In this document: one piece after another, positions 7,503 through 14,426 of the stretch
How positions within the stretch are numbered: the first letter of the stretch is position 1
Layout of the letters: each line of letters starts with the position of its first letter
Assembly: GCA_934574045.1 (NCBI GenBank)
Contig: CAKTMK010000034.1
Span: forward strand, 1-26,923
Length of the DNA stretch: 26,923 nt
Reading direction: 5' to 3'
Source: an uncultured Oscillibacter sp.
GTDB lineage: Bacteria; Bacillota; Clostridia; Oscillospirales; Oscillospiraceae
Notes under the pieces: model-generated
The model's database searches: none
What the model saw: the letters and a program-made list of their open reading frames with translations, nothing else
Told to the model about the DNA's origin: nothing
Program-made: the position numbers and the translations under genes

Positions 7503-8258
7503 ATGAAGATCGCCATCATTACCGGCGCTTCCTCCGGGCTGGGGCGGGAGTTTGCCCGTCAGCTGGCGGCGGAGTATCCGGAGGTGGAGCAGATCTGGCT
7601 GATCGCGCGTCGGCGCGAGCGGCTGGAGGAGGTGGCCGCGTCGCTGTCCCGCCCGGCGGTGTGTCTGGCGCTGGACCTGTGCGACCCCATGAGCTTCACT
7701 GTGCTCCAGCAGAAGCTCCTCTCTGAGGAGCCGGAGGTCCGGCTTCTCATCAACAACGCGGGCTGCGGTTATCTGGGGTATCTGGGGGAGACGGACACCA
7801 CCGTTCAGACCCGCATGATCGACCTGAACCTGCGGGCGCTGACGGCCATCACCAGCCTGACCATCCCTTATATCCCCCGGGGCGGGCGGATCATCAACGT
7901 TTCGTCCATCGCCTCCTTCTGCCCCAATCCCCGGATGACGGTCTACTCCGCCACCAAGGCGTTCGTCTCCCACTTTACGGTGGGGCTGAACGAGGAGCTG
8001 CGCAGAAAGGGCGTCTCCGCCACGGCGGTCTGCCCCGGCCCGATGGCCACAGAGTTCTGCGACGTGGGCAATATCACCGGCAATTCCAAGATGTTCGAGT
8101 TGCTGCCCTACTGCGATCAGGTTCGGGTGGCCCACGGGACGCTGCTGGCGGCCAAGCGCCGCCGCACGATCTATACGCCCACGATGCTCTATAAAACGCT
8201 CCGGCTTCTGGCGAAGCTGACGCCGGTCAAGCTGGCCGTCAAATTCACCGGGACGTAA
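7503..8258 (+). CDS. Short-chain dehydrogenase/reductase family protein
   Basis: A 251-residue classical SDR. It has the nucleotide-binding TGASSGLG near the N-terminus, NNAG in the middle, a catalytic Ser in NVSSIAS and the YSATK Tyr-Lys pair. PGPMATEF follows the active site. The substrate cannot be told from sequence. The C-terminal 40 residues are basic and hydrophobic and could associate with the membrane. The ATG follows GGGGAG, 36 bases after the cyclophilin stop, so it is probably the last gene of the smpB transcript. I see no clear terminator behind it. Confidence 0.88.
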   Translation: MKIAIITGASSGLGREFARQLAAEYPEVEQIWLIARRRERLEEVAASLSRPAVCLALDLCDPMSFTVLQQKLLSEEPEVRLLINNAGCGYLGYLGETDTTVQTRMIDLNLRALTAITSLTIPYIPRGGRIINVSSIASFCPNPRMTVYSATKAFVSHFTVGLNEELRRKGVSATAVCPGPMATEFCDVGNITGNSKMFELLPYCDQVRVAHGTLLAAKRRRTIYTPTMLYKTLRLLAKLTPVKLAVKFTGT

Positions 8259-8295
8259 ATTTCACGAAATTGTAATATACTTCGCCCGCAGGGCG

Positions 8296-8304
8296 TGGTA
8301 TAAT
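8296..8304 (+). promoter_or_regulatory. Extended -10 promoter, probably for ssrA
   Basis: TATAAT (8299-8304) is preceded by TG one base upstream (8296-8297), an extended -10 element; no good -35 box is present. GGTATA (8297-8302) and TATACC (8310-8315) form an inverted repeat across the predicted start. No other promoter-like sequence appears between here and the tmRNA at 8587, so the precursor would carry a leader of about 275 bases. Confidence 0.5.
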
Positions 8305-8326
8305 CACAGTATACCAGCCGCATCGT

Positions 8327-8365
8327 GCTTCCGCCGGCGGGCGGAAGCATGGTGGGCGGGGTTTG
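8327..8365 (+). repeat. Palindromic repeat, copy 1 (diverged)
   Basis: The 22-base core (8327-8348) is a perfect 9-bp hairpin with a GGCG loop. It is followed by a tail resembling that of copies 2 and 3. The stretch 8259-8586 holds no gene; its short open frames are products of these GC-rich repeats. Confidence 0.8.
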
Positions 8366-8414
8366 CAAAGAGGCCCAGGCAAACCGCGGGGCGGCCGCGC
8401 CGCGGCGTTCTTTT

Positions 8415-8455
8415 GCTTTCGCCGACAGGCGGAAGCAGAGCGGGGCGGACTTTGC
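8415..8455 (+). repeat. Palindromic repeat, copy 2
   Basis: A 41-base unit identical to copy 3. The first 22 bases (8415-8436) form a 9-bp hairpin with one G-U pair and a GACA loop. The tail reads AGAGCGGGGCGGACTTTGC. Confidence 0.9.
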
Positions 8456-8532
8456 GAACAGACCCACGCGATCCGAGAAAAGGCCGCGCAGCGGCTTTTC
8501 GAGGAAGAGGAGGAGCAAGGGAGCGCAGCGGC

Positions 8533-8573
8533 GCTTTCGCCGACAGGCGGAAGCAGAGCGGGGCGGACTTTGC
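8533..8573 (+). repeat. Palindromic repeat, copy 3
   Basis: Identical over 41 bases to copy 2 and located 13 bases upstream of the mature tmRNA 5' end. The segment between copies 2 and 3 contains a further imperfect inverted repeat (about 8475-8500). Confidence 0.9.
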
Positions 8574-8586
8574 TCCGACGATATAG

Positions 8587-8951
8587 GGGGGTGTACCGGT
8601 TTCGACGGGGACATGGAGGCGGGACCAGCGGGCGGATGCGCCTGTCATCCTTAAAACGGGCAACTTATAAATTAAACAACAATAACACTGTTGCTTACGC
8701 TGCCTAATTAAAGGCAGCCGTCCGACCCGGGAGGACCGTGGACCGGGGAGGGCGTCGTTTAGCGGTAAATGTGCGTACGCTAAGCTTTGCGCGTACCATA
8801 AATCATGAAGCTCACCTGACCTGACGGCGTGACGGCTTGCCGCCAGGGAGGGGAACGGGGAGAGCGAGACTCCCGCAATAACCGTCTGCGCCCGGAGAAA
8901 GTCGCGTTAAAGTGTTTTCGGACGGGAGTTCAACTCTCCCCACCTCCACCA
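8587..8951 (+). ncRNA. ssrA: Transfer-messenger RNA (tmRNA)
   Basis: tmRNA rescues stalled ribosomes with SmpB and tags the unfinished protein for proteolysis. The 5' end GGGGGTG pairs with CACCTCC before the encoded CCA (8949-8951). The hallmark GGTTTCGAC lies near the start, and the T arm with GTTCAACTC near the 3' end. The tag reading frame ends NNNNTVAYAA followed by TAA (about 8677-8708). About 365 bases is the usual length. smpB lies 1.7 kb upstream on the same strand. Confidence 0.95.
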
Positions 8952-9005
8952 TTGGACGCATATCCGAACCCCACATAGTATGGGGAACGGTGTTCGTTCA
9001 AACCA

Positions 9006-9048
9006 AAAGACACTCCTTACCTTAATCGGTAGGGAGTGTCTTTCTTTT
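9006..9048 (+). terminator. Rho-independent terminator after ssrA
   Basis: Bases 9006-9021 and 9028-9043 form a 16-bp stem with one G-U pair and a six-base loop, followed by a T-rich run (9041-9048). An A-run before the stem means it could also work on the minus strand. Confidence 0.88.
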
Positions 9049-9054
9049 ACATTT

Positions 9055-9163
9055 AGGTGAGAAAGGTGAGTAATCGGGCGTTTTTCCTATAAACTCCCTC
9101 TTATACGCGCGTACTAAGGAGAAGTTATAGGGATTTTGACCCGATTACTCACCTAACTCACCT
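9055..9163. repeat. Long inverted repeat downstream of ssrA
   Basis: Arms 9055-9078 and 9140-9163 match at 22 of 24 positions as inverted repeats; each arm itself holds two AGGTGAG motifs. Inner arms CCTATAA (9086-9092) and TTATAGG (9125-9131) extend the pairing. The arms lie between the ssrA terminator and the prophage scrap. No coding frame is evident. It is probably part of the integrated element, but its role is unknown. Confidence 0.8.
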
Positions 9164-9513
9164 TATCCTGTCCAGTCAGAGCGGACTTCCCGCACATCCA
9201 CATGCGTAAATGTGCTGTAAATGCCCACACCGCCCCAGTCCGGCATCTGGATGATGCGACCCGCCCATCGACCTGTGCGGTTGGCACCATAGAACTGGAA
9301 CATCCCTCTGGCGCGACCATCAGCACAGACAGCAGTCTCCATTGCCTGGTACTTCTTCACCGAGGACTTGGCAAGCTGCTGACGGAGGGTCAGAACTTTC
9401 TGCAATTCCGGCGGCGCAGTCTTCAGCATTTCAGCCACAGCCTTTTTGCCAAGGGTGTCGGTCTCCATAGAGGGCAAGAAACCGGACCGCAGGCATTCCT
9501 GTTCCAGTGTCAA
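9163..9513 (-). pseudogene. Prophage remnant: DNA polymerase (family A) fragment fused to a lysin fragment
   Basis: The open frame joins pieces of unrelated phage genes. Residues about 20-90 (including LGKKAVAEML, QLAKSSVKKYQAME and FYGANRTGRWAGR) match the central part of phage family-A DNA polymerases. After RIIQM, where polymerases continue into their conserved NLPQ region, the frame switches to a C-terminal stretch with GGVGIY and FTHVDVR. That resembles the end of phage M15-type peptidase lysins. The first 18 residues fit neither. Internal deletions have collapsed a prophage to about 350 bases. It lies just past the ssrA 3' end, a common prophage integration site. Confidence 0.7.
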
Positions 9514-9524
9514 TCGGTTTCCGT

Positions 9525-9695
9525 CCCGGTCAACATCCCTTTACCGATGTGCCTGAATGGTGCTATGAGGCCGTGGCGTGGTGCTATATGAACGGTATCA
9601 CCGGCGGCGTGGGCGGCGGCCTGTTTGGCTCCGGCTATGCGTGTACCCGCGCCCAGATCGTGACGTTCCTCTATCGGCAGCACGCGGGAAAGTAA
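9525..9695 (+). pseudogene. C-terminal SLH-domain fragment, scrap 1
   Basis: The frame reads PFTDVPEW, then CYMNGITGG, then CTRAQIVTFLYRQ before a stop at 9695. This is one S-layer-homology domain of the type at the C-terminus of surface proteins anchored to secondary wall polymers. There is no start, signal peptide or other domain, because the prophage scrap abuts it directly. It is a broken gene end, followed by strong hairpins. Confidence 0.75.
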
Positions 9696-9721
9696 GACTG
9701 GCATAAGCACAAAGAAAACCG

Positions 9722-9754
9722 GGGGACGGCGCACCGATCCGGTGCGCCGTCCCC
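9722..9754. terminator. Strong hairpin after SLH scrap 1
   Basis: A perfect 15-bp GC-rich stem (9722-9736 with 9740-9754) with a three-base loop. There is no T-run on the plus strand; on the minus strand a short TTTT follows. It is probably the old terminator of the SLH gene. Confidence 0.6.
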
Positions 9755-9768
9755 GTCGTATTCCGGCG

Positions 9769-9810
9769 GAGCGGACGCGCCTTGCGCTTTGGCGCAAGGC
9801 GCGTCCGCTC
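9769..9810. repeat. Perfect 19-bp inverted repeat
   Basis: Bases 9769-9787 and 9792-9810 are perfect inverted repeats around TTTG. With the hairpin at 9722-9754 it makes two very stable structures in a row. Further weaker inverted repeats (about 9818-9845) continue toward the amidohydrolase promoter. The rest of 9696-9978 holds no gene. Confidence 0.8.
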
Positions 9811-9893
9811 ACTTTGCGCGGCGCCGATGCGTGCGGCATGGCGCCGGGACCCGGCCGGGCCGCAAAACGCTCCAGATATTTTGCGCGCAGATA

Positions 9894-9922
9894 TTGACAA
9901 AGCGGAGCGGCAAGATTACAAT
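9894..9922 (+). promoter_or_regulatory. Sigma-A promoter of the amidohydrolase gene
   Basis: Consensus TTGACA (9894-9899), a 17-base spacer, then TACAAT (9917-9922). The predicted start is near 9929, about 50 bases before the ATG. Confidence 0.85.
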
Positions 9923-9978
9923 CCAATTAACCTATAAAGCAAGTTGGTATTGAACGCGGCGGAGAAGGAGAGAGACAG

Positions 9979-11163
9979 ATGGAAGCGATACAGAAACGGC
10001 TGGCAGAAGAACAGACCTATCTTTCCGCGCTCCGGCGGGAGCTGCACCGGCATCCCGAATTGAGCCTTCAGGAGTTCCACACCGCGGAACGGATCGAGGA
10101 GGAGCTGGACCGCTTCGGCATCCCGCATACCCGCGTGGGAGAGACCGGCGTGCTGGGCACGCTGCGGGGGACCGGAGCGGGGACGGGCGCGGTCGTTCTG
10201 CGGGCGGATATAGACGCGCTGCCTATTCAGGAGACCGGCGGCGCGGAATACGCCTCTCAGACGCCGGGCGTCATGCACGCCTGCGGTCACGACGCCCACA
10301 CCGCCTGCCTGCTGGGGGCGGCCAAGCTGCTGGCGGAGCGCCGGACGGCGTTCGGAGGGGAGGTCCGGTTTGTTTTTCAGCCCGCCGAGGAGGTCGGACA
10401 GGGGGCGAAGCCCTTTGTGGAGGCCGGTGTGCTGGACGGCGCGGACCGGGTGTTCGGCCTGCACTCCGCGCCGGACCTGCCGGCGGGGACGGTGGGCCTG
10501 AAGCCGGGGCTGAACAACGCCGCCGTGGACCTTTTCCACATCTCGGTGCACGGCGAGCCTGCCCACGTGGCGGAGCCGCAGCTGGGCGTGGACGCGCTGT
10601 ACATCGCCAGCCAGACCGTGGTGGCGCTTCAGGCGCTGGTGACGCGGCTCACCTCTCCGGTGGAGCCGGTCATCATCGGCGTGGGCAAGCTGCACGCCGG
10701 AACGACCTACAACGCGCTGGCCGGGTCCGCCGTGCTGGAGGGGACTACCCGGACGGTCTCGCAGGAGAGCCGGGAGCGGGTCCGGGAGCAGATCGCAAGG
10801 ACCGCCCGGAACATCGCGGAGATCTACGGCGGAACGGCGGAGGTCCAATGGACGGATATCACGCCGGCGCTGGTCAACGACCCGCAGGCGTGCCGGGAGG
10901 CCGCGGCTGCGGCGGAAGCGCTGGGCGGCGGTGTCCGGGTCGTCACGGACCGGAGCCTGTCCCTCTGCGGCGACAACTTTGCGGAGTACCTGCTTCACAC
11001 CCCCGGCGCGTACGCCTATCTGGGGACCGGGAACCCGGTGCTGCCCAATACGTTAAGCTCGCTCCACAACGGGAATTTCGACGTGGATGAGCGGGCGCTG
11101 ATGCTGGGCGCGGGGCTTTACGCCGGGTACGCCCTTTCAAGACTGACGGGAAAGGAGCCGTAA
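9979..11163 (+). CDS. M20-family amidohydrolase
   Basis: A 394-residue cytoplasmic metal-dependent hydrolase of the M20D group (hippurate, N-acyl-amino-acid and IAA-amino-acid hydrolases). It shows RRELHRHPELS near the N-terminus and RADIDALPI with a metal-binding Asp. MHACGHDAHTA, the FQPAEE Glu pair and GLHSAP follow. The lid domain occupies roughly residues 185-295, and NFDVDERAL lies near the end. It cleaves an amide bond, releasing an amino acid or similar; the acyl substrate is not predictable. The ATG at 9979 follows AAGGAG. A small uncharacterised gene starts two bases after the stop. Confidence 0.92.
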   Translation: MEAIQKRLAEEQTYLSALRRELHRHPELSLQEFHTAERIEEELDRFGIPHTRVGETGVLGTLRGTGAGTGAVVLRADIDALPIQETGGAEYASQTPGVMHACGHDAHTACLLGAAKLLAERRTAFGGEVRFVFQPAEEVGQGAKPFVEAGVLDGADRVFGLHSAPDLPAGTVGLKPGLNNAAVDLFHISVHGEPAHVAEPQLGVDALYIASQTVVALQALVTRLTSPVEPVIIGVGKLHAGTTYNALAGSAVLEGTTRTVSQESRERVREQIARTARNIAEIYGGTAEVQWTDITPALVNDPQACREAAAAAEALGGGVRVVTDRSLSLCGDNFAEYLLHTPGAYAYLGTGNPVLPNTLSSLHNGNFDVDERALMLGAGLYAGYALSRLTGKEP

Positions 11164-11165
11164 GC

Positions 11166-11537
11166 ATGGCGTTCAAAGCGATTTGCGGGACGGCGGCGGA
11201 GCCGGAGCTGAAGGCGGACTATCGGAGCGCGGTGCGGCTGGGCACGGTGCGGATCGGCAAAACGGCCCTCTATTTTCCGGCGTTCCCCACCGGCGCGAAA
11301 TACATTCCCATGACGGAGTTGGAGAGCGCGTGGATCCAGAAAAGCGCCATGTCGCCCAAGGGCTGCTGCGGCGGCCAGTTTCCAATTTTTGTACTGCGGG
11401 TGCGTTACGGCAAAACGTTTTATCAAAACCTGACCTTTGAAAAGGAGCAGGACGCCAAGCGGGCGCTGGAGCTGCTGAGAGCGGGACGTCCGGGGCTTTC
11501 CGGCATTTCGGAGGAGACGGGCGGAAGCGCCCTGTAA
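11166..11537 (+). CDS. Uncharacterised small protein, cotranscribed with the amidohydrolase
   Basis: A 123-residue protein that I do not recognise. It begins two bases after the amidohydrolase stop and so is surely read from the same transcript. No signal peptide or membrane segment is visible. The middle reads as beta strands (VRIGKTALYF, YIPMTELESAWI, FVLRVRYGKTFYQNLTF) with an adjacent Cys pair (KGCCGG), then a short helix rich in Lys and Glu. The pattern of strand, 'Y-I-P', strand recalls small PH-like or DUF-type folds, but this is only an impression. Confidence 0.75.
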   Translation: MAFKAICGTAAEPELKADYRSAVRLGTVRIGKTALYFPAFPTGAKYIPMTELESAWIQKSAMSPKGCCGGQFPIFVLRVRYGKTFYQNLTFEKEQDAKRALELLRAGRPGLSGISEETGGSAL

Positions 11538-11551
11538 AAGAATTTTAACGA

Positions 11552-11586
11552 CTCCCGGCCCGTTTCACTCAGAAGCGGGCCGGGAG
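11552..11586 (+). terminator. Hairpin ending the amidohydrolase unit
   Basis: A 15-bp stem with one G-U pair (11552-11566 with 11572-11586) and a five-base loop, 15 bases past the stop. No T-run follows, so termination here may be weak. Confidence 0.5.
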
Positions 11587-11681
11587 CCGCGCTGACGGCG
11601 GAGCTTTCCCGCGGGGACGCCGGATGCTGCGTCTGCCGGAGGAGCGTCTGCGGGACATAGCCTGACAGGCTCCGGCGCGGA

Positions 11682-11710
11682 TTGACAGGAACCGGTTCCC
11701 GTGCTATCAT
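11682..11710 (+). promoter_or_regulatory. Sigma-A promoter of the desulfurase-C39-TtcA operon, with a palindrome in the spacer
   Basis: Consensus TTGACA (11682-11687), a 17-base spacer and TATCAT (11705-11710). The spacer contains the perfect 12-base palindrome GGAACCGGTTCC (11688-11699), directly after the -35 box. That is a natural place for a repressor to bind. The predicted leader is about 88 bases. Confidence 0.8.
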
Positions 11711-11804
11711 AACCAATCATCACACTATGTTTATAGAAGCGGCGGGAAGGAACGGAACGCGGCCGCCGGCCCGCAAACGACCCGACCCGACCGGAGGATA
11801 CCGC

Positions 11805-12926
11805 ATGATCTATCTGGACTACTCCGCGAATACGCCGGTGGACCCCGCCGTGCTGGACGCTTTCTGCCGGACGGAGCAGACGTATATCGGAAACCCGAAC
11901 TCCGCGCATCCCGCCGGACGGGCGGCGCAGGCGGAGATGGTCCGGGCGACGGAGGGCATCGCGGCGCTGCTGGGCGTCAGCCCGGAGGAGATCATCTACA
12001 CCTCCGGGGCCAGCGAGTCCAACAACCTCGCCCTCAAGGGCATCGCGCAGGCGTCCCGGCACGTCGGGCGGCATATCCTCTCCACCGCGCTGGAGCATTC
12101 CTCCGTGGGCGGCGCGCTGTCCGCGCTCCAGCAGCAGGGCTGCGAGGTGGACCTTGTGGACATTGGGCGGGACGGGACCGTTGACTTGGAGCACCTGCGG
12201 GAGCTGCTGCGGCGGGACACGGTGCTGGTCTCCGTCTGCGCCGTGGACAGCGAACTGGGCACGGTGCAGCCCGTCCGGGAGATCGCGGCCGTTCTGAAGG
12301 ACTATCCCAACTGCCGCTTTCATGTGGACGCCACGCAGGCCGTGGGCAAGACCGGGCTGGTGCTGGACGGCGTGGACACCATGAGCGTCGCGCCCCACAA
12401 GTTTTACGGCCTGAACGGCAGCGGCCTGCTGGTGAAGCGAAAGGACCTCGTCATTGAGCCGCAGATCCACGGCGGCGTCAGCACCACGATCTACCGCAGC
12501 GGAACGCCCGCGCTGGGGCTGGCGGTGTCGATCGAAAAGGCGCTGCGGCTGGCGCTGGAAAATCAGGAAGCGCGGACTGCCCGCGTCCGGGCGGTGAACG
12601 GCTTCTTGCGCACGGAGCTTGCAAAATACCCGAACGTCTGCTTCAACAGCCCGGAAAACGCCGTGCCGCACATTCTGAATCTGAGCGTCGGCGGCGTGAA
12701 GGGAACGGCATTTCAGCAGGCGCTGGCGCGGCGCGGCGTCTGCGTGTCCGTGAAGTCCGCCTGTTCCGTGGAGAATACGCCCTCCAAGGCGGTGTACGCG
12801 GTGAGCCGCGACCGGAAAAACGCCCTTTCCTCGTGGCGCATCAGCCTCAGCCACCTGACGACGGCGGAGGAGGTCACGGAATTTCTGAAAATTTTTGACG
12901 ACTGCTATAAGGAGCTGGTACGATGA
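11805..12926 (+). CDS. Cysteine desulfurase (NifS/IscS-like class V aminotransferase)
   Basis: A 373-residue PLP enzyme that takes sulfur from cysteine as an enzyme-bound persulfide and releases alanine. Visible residues are the ring-stacking His98 (ALEHSS), the Asp175/Gln178 pair (HVDATQAVGK), the PLP Lys199 (APHKFYG) and the persulfide Cys320 (VKSACSVENTPSKAV). RSGTPALGLA matches the family. The active-site loop differs from the SSGSACTS of housekeeping IscS. That fits a dedicated sulfur donor. The ATG at 11805 follows GGAGG by seven bases. The stop overlaps the next start (ATGA), so the next gene is translationally coupled. The likely sulfur acceptor is the TtcA-like protein two genes on. 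Confidence 0.9.
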   Translation: MIYLDYSANTPVDPAVLDAFCRTEQTYIGNPNSAHPAGRAAQAEMVRATEGIAALLGVSPEEIIYTSGASESNNLALKGIAQASRHVGRHILSTALEHSSVGGALSALQQQGCEVDLVDIGRDGTVDLEHLRELLRRDTVLVSVCAVDSELGTVQPVREIAAVLKDYPNCRFHVDATQAVGKTGLVLDGVDTMSVAPHKFYGLNGSGLLVKRKDLVIEPQIHGGVSTTIYRSGTPALGLAVSIEKALRLALENQEARTARVRAVNGFLRTELAKYPNVCFNSPENAVPHILNLSVGGVKGTAFQQALARRGVCVSVKSACSVENTPSKAVYAVSRDRKNALSSWRISLSHLTTAEEVTEFLKIFDDCYKELVR

Positions 12927-13543
12927 AGAACCCGCTGCGCTATCAAATGACGGAATATGACTGCGGGCCGACCTCCATGCTCAACGCGGTCAGCTACCTT
13001 TTCCAGCGGGAGGAGATCCCGCCGGAGATCATCCGCAGCATCATGCTCTACTGCCTGGACTGCTTCGGCGAGGACGGGGCCAGCGGCAAGCGCGGCACCT
13101 CCTGCATGGCCATGATGTTTCTGAGCAGCTGGATCAACGGCTTCGGCCAGACCGGGCGGCTCCCCATCTCCAGCCAGTATCTCTCCGGCGCGGGGGTGAA
13201 CTTTTCCCAGAACGGTCCGCTGCGGGACGCGCTCCGGCGGGGCGGCGCGGCGGTCGTGCGGCTGGACCTGGAGGGGTGGCACTACGTGTTGCTGACGCAC
13301 ATCAGCGGCGATCAGGTGTTTCTGTTCGACCCCTACTATCAGGCGGAGCCGTTTGGCGACCCGGCGCTTCAGATGGTCGCCGACCATCCCGCCGAGTACA
13401 ACCGGATCATCCCCGTCCGCTGCATGGAGCGGACGGAGCGGGACGTTTACGCCCTCGGCCCGGCGGAGGGCCGCGAGGCGGTCATCCTGTTCAACGACAA
13501 AACGGTGCTGACGGCGGATAAGACCGTGGAATACATCATCTGA
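12923..13543 (+). CDS. C39-like papain-fold protein between desulfurase and tRNA thiolase
   Basis: A 206-residue protein with the C39-like peptidase signature: Cys14 in YDCGPTSM, His120 in EGWHYVLL and Asp136 in FDPYY, in the order and spacing of a papain-type triad. There is no signal peptide, membrane segment or ABC transporter domain, so it is not a bacteriocin exporter of the usual C39 kind. It appears cytoplasmic. It starts inside the stop of the desulfurase and ends 14 bases before the TtcA-like gene. It also has Cys44, Cys47, Cys61 and Cys167. A role as protease or as sulfur carrier is open; the context points to sulfur transfer. Confidence 0.85.
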   Translation: MKNPLRYQMTEYDCGPTSMLNAVSYLFQREEIPPEIIRSIMLYCLDCFGEDGASGKRGTSCMAMMFLSSWINGFGQTGRLPISSQYLSGAGVNFSQNGPLRDALRRGGAAVVRLDLEGWHYVLLTHISGDQVFLFDPYYQAEPFGDPALQMVADHPAEYNRIIPVRCMERTERDVYALGPAEGREAVILFNDKTVLTADKTVEYII

Positions 13544-13557
13544 GGAGAAGTCGATCT

Positions 13558-14394
13558 ATGGCAAGAACGTGGGAGCCTTACCAGCTCATCGAGCGGAGCA
13601 TCATCAAAAAATACCGGGACGAGCTGTGGAAGCCGTTTATCTACGCCGTGAAAAAGTACGAGCTGCTCCAGTCGGGAGACCGGATCGCCGTGTGCATTTC
13701 CGGCGGAAAGGATTCCATGCTGATGGCAAAGCTGATGCAGGAGCTGCACCGGCACAGCGACGTTCCCTTTGAGCCGGTGTTTCTGGTCATGGACCCGGGC
13801 TATAACGCCGTCAACCGGCAGAAGATCGAGAGCAACGCCGCCCTGCTCCGTATCCCCATCACGGTGTTTGAGACGAATATTTTCGAGGTGGCCAACAGCA
13901 GCGAAAAGTCGCCCTGCTACCTCTGCGCCCGGATGCGGCGGGGATACCTTTACAGCAAGGCAAAGGAATTGGGCTGTAGCAAGATCGCGCTGGGCCACCA
14001 CTTCAACGACGTGATCGAGACCACGGTGATGGGGATGTTTTACGGCTCACAGCTTCAGGCCATGCTGCCCAAGCTCCACAGCAATCACTTCGAGGGCATG
14101 GAGCTGATCCGTCCCATGTACTGCATCCACGAGGAGGACATCATCGCGTGGCGGCGGTACAACGAGCTGGAGTTTATCCAGTGCGCCTGCCGCTTCACGG
14201 AGAACTGCACCATCTGCGACAACGGCGGCGGCGGCTCCAAGCGGCAGGAGATCAAGACCCTGCTCCGCCGCCTGAAGCGGGACAATCCCAACATCGAAAA
14301 ATCCATTTTCAACAGCATCCACGCGGTGGCGCTGGACACCTTCCCGGGGTATAAGCACGACGGGAGGGAGATCTCTTTTCTGGAAAACTACTGA
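13558..14394 (+). CDS. TtcA-like tRNA 2-thiolation ATPase (PP-loop)
   Basis: A 278-residue PP-loop ATPase. SGGKDS (48-53) binds ATP to adenylate the tRNA base. A CxxC pair (Cys120, Cys123; PCYLCARMRRG) plus Cys211/217/220 (ACRFTENCTIC) could hold an iron-sulfur cluster. In TtcA a CxxC pair and one downstream Cys do this. LGHHFNDVIETT matches the family. E. coli TtcA makes 2-thiocytidine at position 32 of tRNA, using sulfur from a cysteine desulfurase. The ATG follows GAGGAG. A dedicated desulfurase in the same operon supports a thiolation role. The substrate could be a tRNA position other than 32. Confidence 0.85.
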   Translation: MARTWEPYQLIERSIIKKYRDELWKPFIYAVKKYELLQSGDRIAVCISGGKDSMLMAKLMQELHRHSDVPFEPVFLVMDPGYNAVNRQKIESNAALLRIPITVFETNIFEVANSSEKSPCYLCARMRRGYLYSKAKELGCSKIALGHHFNDVIETTVMGMFYGSQLQAMLPKLHSNHFEGMELIRPMYCIHEEDIIAWRRYNELEFIQCACRFTENCTICDNGGGGSKRQEIKTLLRRLKRDNPNIEKSIFNSIHAVALDTFPGYKHDGREISFLENY

Positions 14395-14426
14395 GAGCGG
14401 CCCTTATCAGACCAGCACGCCCCGCT

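Noticed and set aside
8327..8573. Possible CRISPR array from the repeated 41-base units
   Set aside because: There are only two identical copies and one diverged copy, spacing is unequal, the spacer DNA is itself repetitive, and no cas genes are present.
8325..8707. Several open frames of about 110-140 codons on both strands before ssrA
   Set aside because: They arise from the palindromic repeats and run into the tmRNA itself. Their proteins are repetitive and Arg/Ala-rich.
12923..13543. C39-like protein as a bacteriocin maturation protease
   Set aside because: There is no ABC transporter, precursor peptide with a GG leader, or membrane segment nearby; the neighbours are sulfur-transfer genes.
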